8,737 bases of DNA from Candidatus Parabacteroides intestinavium. GTDB taxonomy: Bacteria; Bacteroidota; Bacteroidia; Bacteroidales; Tannerellaceae. The DNA lies in contig DWYO01000109.1 in the NCBI GenBank assembly GCA_019118725.1, positions 1-8,737 of the forward strand, read 5' to 3'. The translations under genes were made by a program, and so were the position numbers. The notes beneath the pieces were generated by a model. It had not been told where the DNA came from, made no database searches, and was given only the letters and a program-made list of their open reading frames with translations. Numbering within the stretch: the stretch's first letter is position 1; each line of letters begins with the position of its first letter. This document shows, piece after piece, positions 1 through 7,122 of this stretch.

Positions 1-4
1 CCCT

Positions 5-709
5 CTACCTCCCCAAAAAGAGGCTATGACGTTCTAAAAACTCATAGAAAGGTTGTTTGTAATTGTCGGAAATGGGAATATAGGTTTTCCCGAATACGAT
101 TCGGTTCCGGTCGATAACCGATATTTTGGTAGGCTGTACAATATAGGAGCGATGTACACGCACAAAGCGGCTTTTGGGTAACATCTCTTCTACACTTTTC
201 ATACTTACCAGAGACATTATAGGCTTAGGTTCGTTTTCGAGGTAAATTTTCACGTAATCTTTCAACCCTTCAATATAAAGAACCTTATCAAGGTCTATCT
301 GTTTCAGTTTATAATCACTTTTTACAAAGATATGGCCTATTTCACTCGAATGAGAAAACCAATCGACTGCCTTTTGTGCAGATACCAGAAAATCAGCATA
401 ACTGATGGGTTTCAGCAGATAATCCAAGGCATTGACCCGATAACTGTCTACAGCATATTCGCTGAAAGCGGTTGTAAAGATGACTTTTGTAGATGCAGGA
501 AGCATTTTGGAAAACTCCATTCCACTTAGCTCCGGCATCTGAATGTCAAGGAATAATACATGGACAGGCGCTTGTTGTAATATTTGCATGGCATTGAGCG
601 CACTATTGTATTTCCCTTTCAATTCCAGGAAAGGGGTTTTTAGTGCATAGCTTTCCAATAAGTTTGCCGCTAAAGGCTCATCATCTATGATAGCGCATGT
701 CAGTTTCAT
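5..709 (-). CDS. LytTR-family response regulator (LytT/AlgR type)
   Basis: A 234-aa cytoplasmic response regulator that should bind DNA when phosphorylated by the kinase encoded just upstream. The receiver domain covers about residues 3-115: acidic pair D9-D10, phospho-acceptor D55 in LDIQMP, T79/T80 and the conserved lysine K100 in LLKP. After a short linker, residues ~127-228 match a LytTR domain (FVKSDYKLKQIDLDKVLYIEG, DYVKIY, FVRVHRSYIV). Length is normal and both domains look intact. The start ATG lies inside the 3' end of the kinase gene (29-nt overlap) and is preceded by a GAAAGAG purine tract, so translation is probably coupled. It is the last gene of the exporter operon in this window; its stop codon is 4 nt from the left edge, so any downstream gene or terminator is not visible. 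Regulation of the exporter is inferred from position. Confidence 0.95.
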   Translation of the reverse strand: MKLTCAIIDDEPLAANLLESYALKTPFLELKGKYNSALNAMQILQQAPVHVLFLDIQMPELSGMEFSKMLPASTKVIFTTAFSEYAVDSYRVNALDYLLKPISYADFLVSAQKAVDWFSHSSEIGHIFVKSDYKLKQIDLDKVLYIEGLKDYVKIYLENEPKPIMSLVSMKSVEEMLPKSRFVRVHRSYIVQPTKISVIDRNRIVFGKTYIPISDNYKQPFYEFLERHSLFLGR

Positions 710-1787
710 TCTCTTTCGGGTATAGGTTAATATATAAATCTGTTACATAAGAGTTCTCCTTTTGTTCCTGAACGAAAAGATATTTTTCCGGATAAATCAA
801 ATTCAATCGTTTCTTTAGATTGACCAATCCGATACCGCTTCCGCTTTTGTCAGACTTATCTTTAGGGAAATAGCTGTTCTCAATATAGCAATCTATTCCT
901 TTATCGTCATGAATGATCCGGATGCGGATATACGAGGATTTGTTGTTGCTCACGCCATGCTTGAAGGCATTTTCAATCAGAGAGATGAACAGAAGTGGAG
1001 CAATCTGCATCCCCGGGGGAGGAGTGGAGAGCTCCATTTCTACGCGGGCATGTTCCGGAAGCCGCATTTTCATCAGGCCTACATAGTTCCGGATGAAGTC
1101 AAACTCGCGCTCGATACTTACAAGCGGATGGCTGCTATCGTAGAGCACATAACGGAGCAACCGACTCAAATCGTGGACGGCCTCTTGGGCTTTGTTTGCG
1201 TCAAATGCAATCAGACAATAAATGTTATTCAGTGTGTTAAACAGGAAATGTGGATTCAACTGACTTTTCAGATTTGTCAGTTCCGCTTCGACACGGGCCT
1301 GTTCCAACTCACGACGCATAGATTCTACTTCATACCAACTTCCGGTCATCCGGATCGCTACACTTAGTCCCACCACAAGGATGTAGAGCATGATATTCCC
1401 AAAAAAGAATCGGATAATCTCCGGCAAGGGAGGGGTTATGTGATGCCTCGGATGCGGGGCGGGTAGCACTTGCATAAGCAAATGAACCGCTATAATCGTA
1501 AAGGCGATAAGCAAGGCGTTCGCCAACAAGAATTTAGGAATATGCTTGGTGAACAGATATTTAGGAATCAATAAACTGTAATTGGCATAAAATACCAGCA
1601 TGAACGAGAGCGGAACCAGCAAGAAACGGATATAGCTATCCCATGTAATGGATTGCGTTTCCCTGCCCGTGAAAAAGAACGGCATGCCGAACAAAATGCC
1701 CCAGGCCACAATATGTATGACAAATCCCATACTCCGATAGGGCCGCTCTGTTAGCTGTGATCTGTTTTCTTGCTTGTTTGTTTCCAT
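681..1787 (-). CDS. LytS/YehU-type membrane sensor histidine kinase
   Basis: A 368-aa inner-membrane kinase. Four hydrophobic segments are visible at about residues 20-40, 53-75, 86-108 and 125-147, with no large periplasmic domain, so any signal is probably sensed in or near the membrane. A short coiled linker (~152-174) leads to the His_kinase (PF06580-type) motif LNPHFLFNTLNNIY with phospho-accepting H180. The ATP-binding domain follows, with N-box ENAFKHG (E272, N273) and G-box GSGIGL (317-322). All catalytic motifs are present. The start ATG at 1787 lies 47 nt after the permease stop; a perfect TAnnTTTG box lies in that gap, so the gene may be read both from the operon and from its own promoter. 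The cognate partner is almost certainly the overlapping LytTR regulator. The stimulus is unknown; cell-envelope stress or a pump substrate would be a guess. Confidence 0.95.
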   Translation of the reverse strand: METNKQENRSQLTERPYRSMGFVIHIVAWGILFGMPFFFTGRETQSITWDSYIRFLLVPLSFMLVFYANYSLLIPKYLFTKHIPKFLLANALLIAFTIIAVHLLMQVLPAPHPRHHITPPLPEIIRFFFGNIMLYILVVGLSVAIRMTGSWYEVESMRRELEQARVEAELTNLKSQLNPHFLFNTLNNIYCLIAFDANKAQEAVHDLSRLLRYVLYDSSHPLVSIEREFDFIRNYVGLMKMRLPEHARVEMELSTPPPGMQIAPLLFISLIENAFKHGVSNNKSSYIRIRIIHDDKGIDCYIENSYFPKDKSDKSGSGIGLVNLKKRLNLIYPEKYLFVQEQKENSYVTDLYINLYPKENETDMRYHR

Positions 1788-1808
1788 GCTTTAAGGATTT
1801 TCAGCGTA

Positions 1809-1816
1809 CAAATATA
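1809..1816 (-). promoter_or_regulatory. Possible internal promoter -7 box before the kinase gene
   Basis: Read on the minus strand this is TATATTTG, a perfect match to the Bacteroidetes -7 pattern TAnnTTTG, 21 nt before the kinase ATG. No TTTG lies at the expected 19-21 nt upstream, so only half the promoter is recognisable. A short leader of about 15 nt would result. It could let the kinase and regulator be made independently of the exporter. Confidence 0.35.
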
Positions 1817-1834
1817 CGAATTTTGCACTATCTA

Positions 1835-3055
1835 TCACTCATAACGTATCGCTTCAATAGGATCGAGTTGGGCTGCCTTCTTAGCCGGGTACCATCCGAA
1901 GAAGATGCCTGTAGCCGTACAGACCACAAATGAGAGGAGTACGCTCCAGGGCTGGATGAAAATCGGGAAATGGGCTACAGAATTTACCAGTAGTGCGGCC
2001 CCGACGCCGAAGATAACTCCAATCAAGCCTCCTGTTACGCTGATCAGGATCGATTCGATCAGAAATTGTGCCAGAATATCAATGCCTTTTGCACCGATAC
2101 TCATGCGTAAGCCGATTTCTCGGGTTCTTTCCGTAACGGAAACATACATGATATTCATGATTCCGATACCTCCGACCAGCAAGGAAATTCCGGCTACCGC
2201 CGCCAGGAGGACGGTCATCATATCGGTCGTGCTTGTAAGCATGCTGCTTAGTTCCTGTTGACTACGGATGGTGAAATCGTCCTCTTCATCTGCCTTCAAT
2301 TTATGATTCCGTCTTAATATCTCGGAGATCTCATCAATGGCCTGTTCTGTATATTCCTCTTTCAAGGCCGAGCAGGTTATGCCTTGCAAATGGGTGATGG
2401 CCAAGACTTTTTTTTGTATGGTTGTGTATGGTGCGAATATTAAATCGTCTTGGTCCATCCCCATGCTATTATATCCTTTACTTTCAAGTACTCCTACTAT
2501 GCGGAAAGGCAATTTCTGGAAACGGATAACCTTCCCGACCGGATTTTCTCCGTTTGGGAAAAGGTTATCTACTACCGTTTTGCCTATTACACAGACTTTT
2601 GCAGCGGTAGCAATATCCTGTTCGGTAAACATATCACCCTCTTCCACCTTATAGCGCCGGATATCCATATAATCCGGACTGATGCCATAAATGGTGGTCG
2701 GAGCGTTATTGGCACCATAGATTACCTGTCCGCTACTATTGACCGAAGGAGAGGTATACGAAACGTAGCGTGTTTCGTCCACGATATTTTGATAATCCTC
2801 CAATTTGAGTGTCTCCATATCCTCTGCGCTTTGCCGTACACCGCCACGCATATCCCCTCCGGGTTGTATCATGATCATGTTCGAACCCATTTCGCTGATT
2901 TCTGCTTGGATGCTTTTCTTCGAGCCTTGTCCGATGGCAAGCATCGTGATGACAGAGGCTACACCGATGATAATACCCAACATGGTCAGAAACCCACGTA
3001 GCTTATTGTTCGCTAAGGCACGAACTGCTATTTTAAACAGATTTGCAAAATTCAT
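1835..3055 (-). CDS. MacB-like ABC transporter permease (MacB_PCD + FtsX domains)
   Basis: A 406-aa inner-membrane permease of the MacB/FtsX (type VII ABC) class, which drives substrate from the periplasm outward through a TolC channel. The N-terminal helix (~19-42) carries the typical LRGFLTMLGIIIGVASVI stretch, followed by GQGSKKSIQAEI and a large periplasmic domain (~45-275). Three C-terminal helices are at about 280-304, 334-358 and 367-387, with the FtsX-type loop TERTREIGLRMSIGA after the second and the usual end PAKKAAQLDPIEAIRYE. I start at ATG 3055 (MNFANLFK) instead of the upstream in-frame ATGs because AGGA sits 8 nt before it and the ATPase stop ends 1 nt before it. The separate ATPase gene upstream supplies the nucleotide-binding half, unlike E. 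coli MacB where both are fused. The substrate cannot be predicted. Confidence 0.95.
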   Translation of the reverse strand: MNFANLFKIAVRALANNKLRGFLTMLGIIIGVASVITMLAIGQGSKKSIQAEISEMGSNMIMIQPGGDMRGGVRQSAEDMETLKLEDYQNIVDETRYVSYTSPSVNSSGQVIYGANNAPTTIYGISPDYMDIRRYKVEEGDMFTEQDIATAAKVCVIGKTVVDNLFPNGENPVGKVIRFQKLPFRIVGVLESKGYNSMGMDQDDLIFAPYTTIQKKVLAITHLQGITCSALKEEYTEQAIDEISEILRRNHKLKADEEDDFTIRSQQELSSMLTSTTDMMTVLLAAVAGISLLVGGIGIMNIMYVSVTERTREIGLRMSIGAKGIDILAQFLIESILISVTGGLIGVIFGVGAALLVNSVAHFPIFIQPWSVLLSFVVCTATGIFFGWYPAKKAAQLDPIEAIRYE

Positions 3056-3056
3056 A

Positions 3057-3806
3057 TCAATAATCCTCATTAACGGGCAGCGCGGCAAGAGTCTCGGCTG
3101 CACTTAATATGTTTGTATTTTTGACATCATCAATGATATGTCCGTCCCGAAGCATGATATTCCGGCTGCTGTAACGGGCAATTTCCGGATTATGCGTAAC
3201 GAAAATGATAGTCCTGCCTTCCGCGTGTAATTTCTGGAAGAGAACCAAGATTTCAAAACTGGTCCGGGTATCCAGATTACCGGTTGCTTCATCGGCTAAG
3301 ATTACCGCCGGGTCATTGACCAGCGCCCGGGCAATGGCAACACGTTGCATTTGTCCTCCGGACATCTGGTTGCTCTTGTGCATTAGCCGGTCGCCCAAGC
3401 CGACCGCCATCAAGGCTTTCACGGCTTTTTCTTTTCTTTGGGCTGCTGTATATGCCGGGTTATACATCAAGGGCAATTCAACATTCTCGATGGCGGTTGT
3501 CTTCGGAAGCAGATTATAATTCTGGAAAACAAATCCGATTTTCCGATTCCGGAGCGTGGCTCGTGCGCCTTTTCCCATCGTGCGTACAGACACCCCATCC
3601 AGGTAATACTCGCCACTCGTAGGCGTGTCCAGACAACCTAACGTGTTCAGTAAGGTACTCTTTCCTGATCCCGAGGAGCCCATGATAGTGACAAATTCAC
3701 CTTCATAGATGACGAAGCTAATGCCTCGCAATGCATGGACGGTCTCATCGCCAACCTGAAAATCCCGTTTGATATTCTCTAATCTGATGATCTCTTTCCG
3801 TGTCAT
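3057..3806 (-). CDS. MacB/LolD-type ABC transporter ATP-binding protein
   Basis: A 249-aa cytoplasmic ATPase that would power the permease encoded next. Motifs in order: Walker A GSSGSGKST (43-51), Q-loop glutamine Q95 in VFQNYNLLP, signature MSGGQ (148-152, M in place of the common L), Walker B VILADE (168-173) and H-loop H205 in FVTHNP. The text after Walker B is DEATGNLD where the family usually has DEPTGNLD, a mild substitution. The residues LLPKTTAIENVELPL are characteristic of the MacB/LolD/FtsE group. The start codon overlaps the adaptor stop as ATGA, which implies translational coupling, and the stop is 1 nt from the permease ATG. All catalytic residues are present. Confidence 0.96.
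   Translation of the reverse strand: MTRKEIIRLENIKRDFQVGDETVHALRGISFVIYEGEFVTIMGSSGSGKSTLLNTLGCLDTPTSGEYYLDGVSVRTMGKGARATLRNRKIGFVFQNYNLLPKTTAIENVELPLMYNPAYTAAQRKEKAVKALMAVGLGDRLMHKSNQMSGGQMQRVAIARALVNDPAVILADEATGNLDTRTSFEILVLFQKLHAEGRTIIFVTHNPEIARYSSRNIMLRDGHIIDDVKNTNILSAAETLAALPVNEDY
3064..3067 (-). promoter_or_regulatory. Ribosome binding site deciding the permease start
   Basis: Minus-strand AGGA lies 8 nt upstream of ATG 3055 and inside the 3' end of the ATPase gene. It favours the MNFANLFK start over the in-frame ATGs at 3070 and 3103, which would extend the protein into the ATPase gene with residues that do not resemble MacB permeases. Confidence 0.55.
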
Positions 3807-5029
3807 TTCTTTTTGTCTTTGTCGCTACCCGGAGGGCCTGGCATGAAAGGACTTCTCTCCTGAGTTGCTTGGTTAGATGTAACAGGTACCTCAGCGACCA
3901 AATCAACTGCTACTTCTTCCCCATCTTCAAGACCGCTGAGGACTTCTGTTACATTGTTATTGCTCGAACCGATTGTTATGGCTCTCGGCTCCAACCGATT
4001 GCCGTTCTTAACCCAAACTAACTTTTTGCCTTCAGGTGCCGTCATTGACGCATCGGCTACAGTTATACCTAAATCCGTCAACAAAGCCGGTTCCGCGATG
4101 AAGCGAAGTGCTTTGTTTGGTATCGACAATACATTATTACGTTCCATCGTATAGATAGTGATGTTAGCCGTAAGGCGAGGCTTTAGCTTCAGATCCGGAT
4201 TATCGGCGGATATAACTACCTCATAAGTAACTACGGTTGATGTAGAGGAAGAGCTCGTCCCGCTATCATCACTACTTTCTCCTAAGCGCACTTGAAGGAC
4301 TTTGCCTTCAAATACATCGTTCGGATAGGCGTCTACCGTGAAGCTGACCCGCTGGCCATCCTTGACATTACCTATATCCGCTTCGTCTACATCTGCTATG
4401 ATTTGCATCTTGGTCAGATCTGCGGCAATGGTAAACAGGGTAGGTGTCTCGAATCCGGCGGCAACCGTTTGTCCCTCTTCCACGGCTTTGCTGATGACCA
4501 CACCATCGATAGGGCTTGTGATAGTCGCATATTCCAGATTACGCCGGACACTTACAATAGATGCCTGTGCCTCTTCGTAGTTGGCTTTTGCCTGTTCATA
4601 ATTGTAGGTGGCCGTTTCAAAATCGGTTTCACTGATCAATTCTTTCTCATGCAAGACTTTACTACGTGCATAATTCTTTTCTTGATACTCGTACTCGGAT
4701 TTGCTTCGGGCCAGCTGAGCCGTTGAGGCTTGCAAGGAGGCCTCGAGGGTTACCTTATCCATTTCAGCGATAAGTTGTCCGGCCTTTACCACATCGTTAT
4801 AATCAACATAGAGCTTGTCAATGATGCCAGAAACCTGTGTACCGACATCAACCTCTGTTACCGGTTCGACCGTACCGGTAGCTGTAACTGAATTCGTAAT
4901 AGTTGTCCGATCTACTTTTCCGGTCTCGAGGTTGATTTTGCCACCCGACTTTTTCCCGGTAAAGAGGAATACGGCTCCGGCAATAACCAACACGCTTACT
5001 ACGCCAGTAAGTACAATTTTCCTGTTCAT
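3803..5029 (-). CDS. MacA-like periplasmic adaptor (HlyD/RND-type membrane fusion protein)
   Basis: A 408-aa adaptor linking the inner-membrane permease to the outer membrane channel. One N-terminal hydrophobic helix (~5-23) anchors it with the rest in the periplasm. The split biotinyl-lipoyl-like domain is at ~58-95 (VDVGTQVSGIIDKLYV) and ~166-205 (YATITSPIDGVVISK), flanking a heptad-rich coiled-coil hairpin (~95-165). A beta-barrel domain and a membrane-proximal domain follow (~206-380). Two low-complexity parts stand out: a Ser/Thr/Asp-rich loop at ~252-266 and a Pro/Lys-rich tail ending DKDKKK. No convincing Shine-Dalgarno sequence precedes ATG 5029, as is common in Bacteroidetes. It follows the outer membrane gene after a 110-nt gap holding a strong hairpin and overlaps the ATPase gene by 4 nt. 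Confidence 0.95.
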   Translation of the reverse strand: MNRKIVLTGVVSVLVIAGAVFLFTGKKSGGKINLETGKVDRTTITNSVTATGTVEPVTEVDVGTQVSGIIDKLYVDYNDVVKAGQLIAEMDKVTLEASLQASTAQLARSKSEYEYQEKNYARSKVLHEKELISETDFETATYNYEQAKANYEEAQASIVSVRRNLEYATITSPIDGVVISKAVEEGQTVAAGFETPTLFTIAADLTKMQIIADVDEADIGNVKDGQRVSFTVDAYPNDVFEGKVLQVRLGESSDDSGTSSSSTSTVVTYEVVISADNPDLKLKPRLTANITIYTMERNNVLSIPNKALRFIAEPALLTDLGITVADASMTAPEGKKLVWVKNGNRLEPRAITIGSSNNNVTEVLSGLEDGEEVAVDLVAEVPVTSNQATQERSPFMPGPPGSDKDKKK

Positions 5030-5076
5030 ATTTTGTCTGATTTTTTTAATTCGTTTGTGAATCTGATTTTTTAACT

Positions 5077-5109
5077 AAGGCCGCGCGATTCACATCGCGC
5101 GGAAACCTT
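5077..5109. other. GC-rich intercistronic hairpin
   Basis: A perfect 9-bp inverted repeat (CCGCGCGAT / ATCGCGCGG, 5081-5089 and 5094-5102) closes a 4-nt TCAC loop. An outer AAGG/CCTT pair (5077-5080, 5106-5109) extends it across a 3-nt bulge. It is by far the most GC-rich spot in this AT-rich spacer. Neither strand has a U-tract right after the stem, so it is not a standard intrinsic terminator. In the operon transcript it lies between the outer membrane gene and the adaptor gene, where it could stabilise an upstream mRNA end or lower downstream expression. Confidence 0.75.
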
Positions 5110-5139
5110 ATAAAAGAGAGTGGAGTGAATCTACCTGTC

Positions 5140-6456
5140 TTAAATTGTGAGATCGACAGGTTTCTTCTGATAAATGTTCAAAAGTTGTATATTCATGATA
5201 GCCATATACTTCGCTTGTAGAACCTCTTGTTGTGCCGTCAGCAAATTGTTCTTCTCGGTCAGCATCTCCAACGTATTCTTCATTCCTAAGAAGAATTGTT
5301 CTTCGGTGAGCTGGAAGCTCTGCTGTATGTACGACAAGCGTTCTGTCGCCGAAAGATATTGACTTTGCGCCGATACAGCATCCAAGTAAATGCTCTCTAC
5401 GGTTTGGAGCAATTCTTTCTGAGAGTTCAACAAGTCCAGCTGACTTGTCGTGAGAGCCAATCGGGCCTTGTTGTAGGCTGTTTTGTTCTCTCTGTTTGCA
5501 AAGATAGGAATAGAAATTGTTAATCCAATACTTTCATTGAAATTTTTCCAAATTTTATTGCCAAAATTATAATCTGTACCTGATACATGCCCTGTTCCGA
5601 CCCCTGCGCTCAAGGATAACGTCGGCCAATAGCTCGATTTTGCCTGTTGCTTTTCCAGCTCGGCCATCTCGATGGCCAATTCGCTGCTCCGGATTTGCGG
5701 CATGACCGATAGTGAGGTCATGTAAATTGTTTCTTTGTCCGGCAAAGGTGTCAGAATATGCTCCTCGGCAATGTCTGGCATGTCCAGTTTTATTTCATCC
5801 ATAATGTCCAGTTCCAGGAGTTGTTTTAATTGTAATTTGTAATTGTCTAAGCTCGTTTGTGCCACGACCAATTGGTACTTGTCGGTACTGTATTGGCTCT
5901 CCAATTGGGCTAAATCGACCGAGGAAATAGAACCGGCCTTGTAAAGCTCTTTGGCTCTATCTCGCTCAGCTTTAGCGGTTTCTACTGTGTTCTCGTTGAT
6001 CTTTACCGATTCCATGGCATACATCACTTGCAGATAAGCCTGAACAATGGCTATCTGGATGTTGTCTTCCGTTTCTTCGGTAGATAGCTTGTCAACCTCG
6101 TTCTGAATTTTGCTTTTTTTAATCTCTTTTGTCCTCTTCCCTCCATCGAAAAGTGTCCAGTTCGCGTTCAAATTGTAATTTCCGCTATAGCTGTTGTTTT
6201 CTGTAGCATCGCTTGAAGGATAATTGACAAATCCTTGCGTTACGGAAGCGGATAAAGAGGGGAACAATTGTGCCTTGGCCAGTTCTGTATCTTCCAGCCC
6301 TGAGAGCTCACCCACGCGGCTTTGCCTTACCTGGATGTTGTTCTCCAACGCATATTCCAAACACGTTTGCAACGTCCAGCGTTCGGGGAGCTCCTGCGCG
6401 TCTAAGCAGGATGCCGAAGCCCATATAACTAATGTTGTCAGAATCGTTCGTGTCAT
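5140..6456 (-). CDS. TolC-like outer membrane efflux protein (OEP family)
   Basis: A 438-aa outer membrane channel, first gene of the exporter unit. The N-terminus MTRTILTTLVIWASASCLDAQ is an export signal. Cleavage could be by signal peptidase I near LDA|Q, or by signal peptidase II at C17 (SAS|C), which would make it a lipoprotein as some OEP proteins are. Two OEP repeats of long helices follow; the first contains NLNANWTLFDGGKRTKEIKKSK (~95-116) and the second the equivalent SIPIFANRENKTAYNKARLAL, typical of the strand-to-helix transition in TolC paralogues. Length is normal. I start at ATG 6456, not at the in-frame ATG 6507, because the longer form lacks a signal-peptide start and would place the predicted promoter inside the gene. 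A strong promoter candidate lies only 21 nt upstream of ATG 6456. Confidence 0.94.
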   Translation of the reverse strand: MTRTILTTLVIWASASCLDAQELPERWTLQTCLEYALENNIQVRQSRVGELSGLEDTELAKAQLFPSLSASVTQGFVNYPSSDATENNSYSGNYNLNANWTLFDGGKRTKEIKKSKIQNEVDKLSTEETEDNIQIAIVQAYLQVMYAMESVKINENTVETAKAERDRAKELYKAGSISSVDLAQLESQYSTDKYQLVVAQTSLDNYKLQLKQLLELDIMDEIKLDMPDIAEEHILTPLPDKETIYMTSLSVMPQIRSSELAIEMAELEKQQAKSSYWPTLSLSAGVGTGHVSGTDYNFGNKIWKNFNESIGLTISIPIFANRENKTAYNKARLALTTSQLDLLNSQKELLQTVESIYLDAVSAQSQYLSATERLSYIQQSFQLTEEQFFLGMKNTLEMLTEKNNLLTAQQEVLQAKYMAIMNIQLLNIYQKKPVDLTI

Positions 6457-6476
6457 AATCGTTCTTTTTACAGAAG

Positions 6477-6508
6477 CAAAACTACAACACGGATATGCGC
6501 TGTGCAAT
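6477..6508 (-). promoter_or_regulatory. Predicted Bacteroidetes-type promoter of the exporter operon
   Basis: On the minus strand, ATTG (6508-6505; consensus TTTG, three of four match) is followed by a 20-nt spacer and TAGTTTTG (6484-6477), a perfect TAnnTTTG. Spacing is within the known 19-21 nt range. Transcription would start near 6470, giving a leader of about 14 nt before ATG 6456. Confidence 0.6.
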
Positions 6509-6524
6509 TAATATAGAATTAGGG

Positions 6525-6560
6525 CTTCTTTTTGCCGACCAATCCGGCTTTTTTCTCGAC
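6525..6560 (-). promoter_or_regulatory. Direct repeat upstream of the promoter, candidate LytTR regulator site
   Basis: On the minus strand two copies of GTCG-NN-AAAAA begin at 6560 and 6539, exactly 21 bp apart (about two helical turns). Copy 1 reads GTCGAGAAAAAAG and copy 2 GTCGGCAAAAAGA. LytTR proteins such as AgrA bind pairs of roughly 9-bp direct repeats with this kind of period just upstream of promoters. The downstream copy ends about 17-20 bp before the predicted -33 box. Assignment to the response regulator at 5-709 is inference. Confidence 0.4.
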
Positions 6561-6765
6561 AAATTTTCTTCCGGGGATGATATTTGTTTGTTGGAGATAA
6601 CTTTTTCAGTATGGGGTGTATAGTAAAATCAAAGAGAATAAATATGTTCATTAAACTTATCAAATCTGAATTGTTTAGAAATATTTGTTAAGTGTATTAT
6701 TTTGCATTTATATTGATTAACTTATAAGGGCGGATTCGCTCATAAGCACGTAAAAATAATCTTGT

Positions 6766-6797
6766 CTTACGTCATTTTCCCTTTGTGACTTACGTCA
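6766..6797 (+). repeat. 9-bp direct repeat CTTACGTCA
   Basis: CTTACGTCA occurs at 6766-6774 and 6789-6797, a 23-bp period, and each copy is followed within 0-3 nt by TTTTCC. It could be a pair of protein binding sites, but no adjacent promoter is evident: the exporter promoter is about 260 bp to the left and the lipoprotein gene more than 400 bp to the right. Confidence 0.5.
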
Positions 6798-6907
6798 ATA
6801 TTTTCCTTAAGCGGATGGCTGGTGGATGAAATCAATTTTTAATGTTTTAAGGCATCGGCCGTTTTTCGGAAAGATTGATTATTCTTGTCCGGATATCGGA
6901 TGTTTTT

Positions 6908-6987
6908 TTTATGCCTATGTTTGTTCGCGTTTATGCCTATCTTTCCGGGCAAACATAGGCATAAACGCCGACAAAGATAGGCATGAA
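6908..6987. repeat. Four-copy alternating repeat (TTTATGCCTAT[G/C]TTTG)
   Basis: Two plus-strand copies (6908-6923, 6930-6944) are followed by two minus-strand copies (6950-6965, 6973-6987). Copies 1 and 3 are perfect 16-bp inverted repeats; copies 2 and 4 match at 14 of 15. Copies 2 and 3 with flanking GCG/CGC form a 17-of-18 bp stem (6927-6944 with 6951-6968) around a 6-nt loop. Three copies contain TAnnTTTG, the Bacteroidetes -7 box: plus strand 6916-6923, minus strand 6950-6957 and 6972-6979. None has TTTG at the right upstream spacing, so promoter activity is uncertain. It also resembles the paired-palindrome layout of REP/BIME repeats. Confidence 0.85.
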
Positions 6988-6990
6988 TTT

Positions 6991-7025
6991 GGGAGGTGGA
7001 TTTAACCAAAAAACTATGACCTCCC
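6991..7025. repeat. 7-bp inverted repeat GGGAGGT/ACCTCCC
   Basis: GGGAGGT (6991-6997) and ACCTCCC (7019-7025) can pair across a 21-nt loop. There is no following T-tract, and the stem is short, so a terminator role is unlikely. It may be chance. Confidence 0.3.
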
Positions 7026-7122
7026 GTTAAATAAATGTATTTCACCCACTATTAAGCAACTTCCAAGCAGCATATCTGTTTTTATTACATCAAGTATAAT
7101 AAATGGAGTTTCAAATTCAAAA

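Noticed and set aside
2450..3001. 183-aa plus-strand open frame inside the permease gene
   Set aside because: It lies opposite a well-recognised MacB-type permease and has no credible domain or start context.
3056..3103. Longer start of the permease at 3103 or 3070
   Set aside because: The extension overlaps the ATPase reading frame and does not resemble permease N-termini; AGGA is correctly placed for ATG 3055.
5077..5109. Intrinsic terminator between channel and adaptor genes
   Set aside because: The stem is strong but no T-run follows on either strand, and it lies inside an apparent operon.
6457..6507. Longer start of the outer membrane channel at ATG 6507
   Set aside because: The added residues do not form a signal peptide, and the stretch contains the predicted promoter; the ATG at 6456 begins a normal export signal.
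6908..6987. CRISPR array
   Set aside because: The repeats are only 15-16 bp, spacing is 4-8 nt, and copies alternate in orientation.
6983..7030. 15-codon open frame as a leader peptide
   Set aside because: Its ATG lies inside a repeat copy, there is no ribosome binding site or attenuator-like hairpin and terminator after it, and the real gene is 180 nt further on.
6839..7045. 68-aa minus-strand open frame in the intergenic region
   Set aside because: Most of its length is the translated four-copy repeat (its CRRLCLCLPG stretch), with no ribosome binding site and no protein-like features.
7095..7100. TATAAT box before the lipoprotein gene
   Set aside because: It looks like an E. coli -10 element, but primary sigma factors of Bacteroidetes use TAnnTTTG and there is no matching upstream box.
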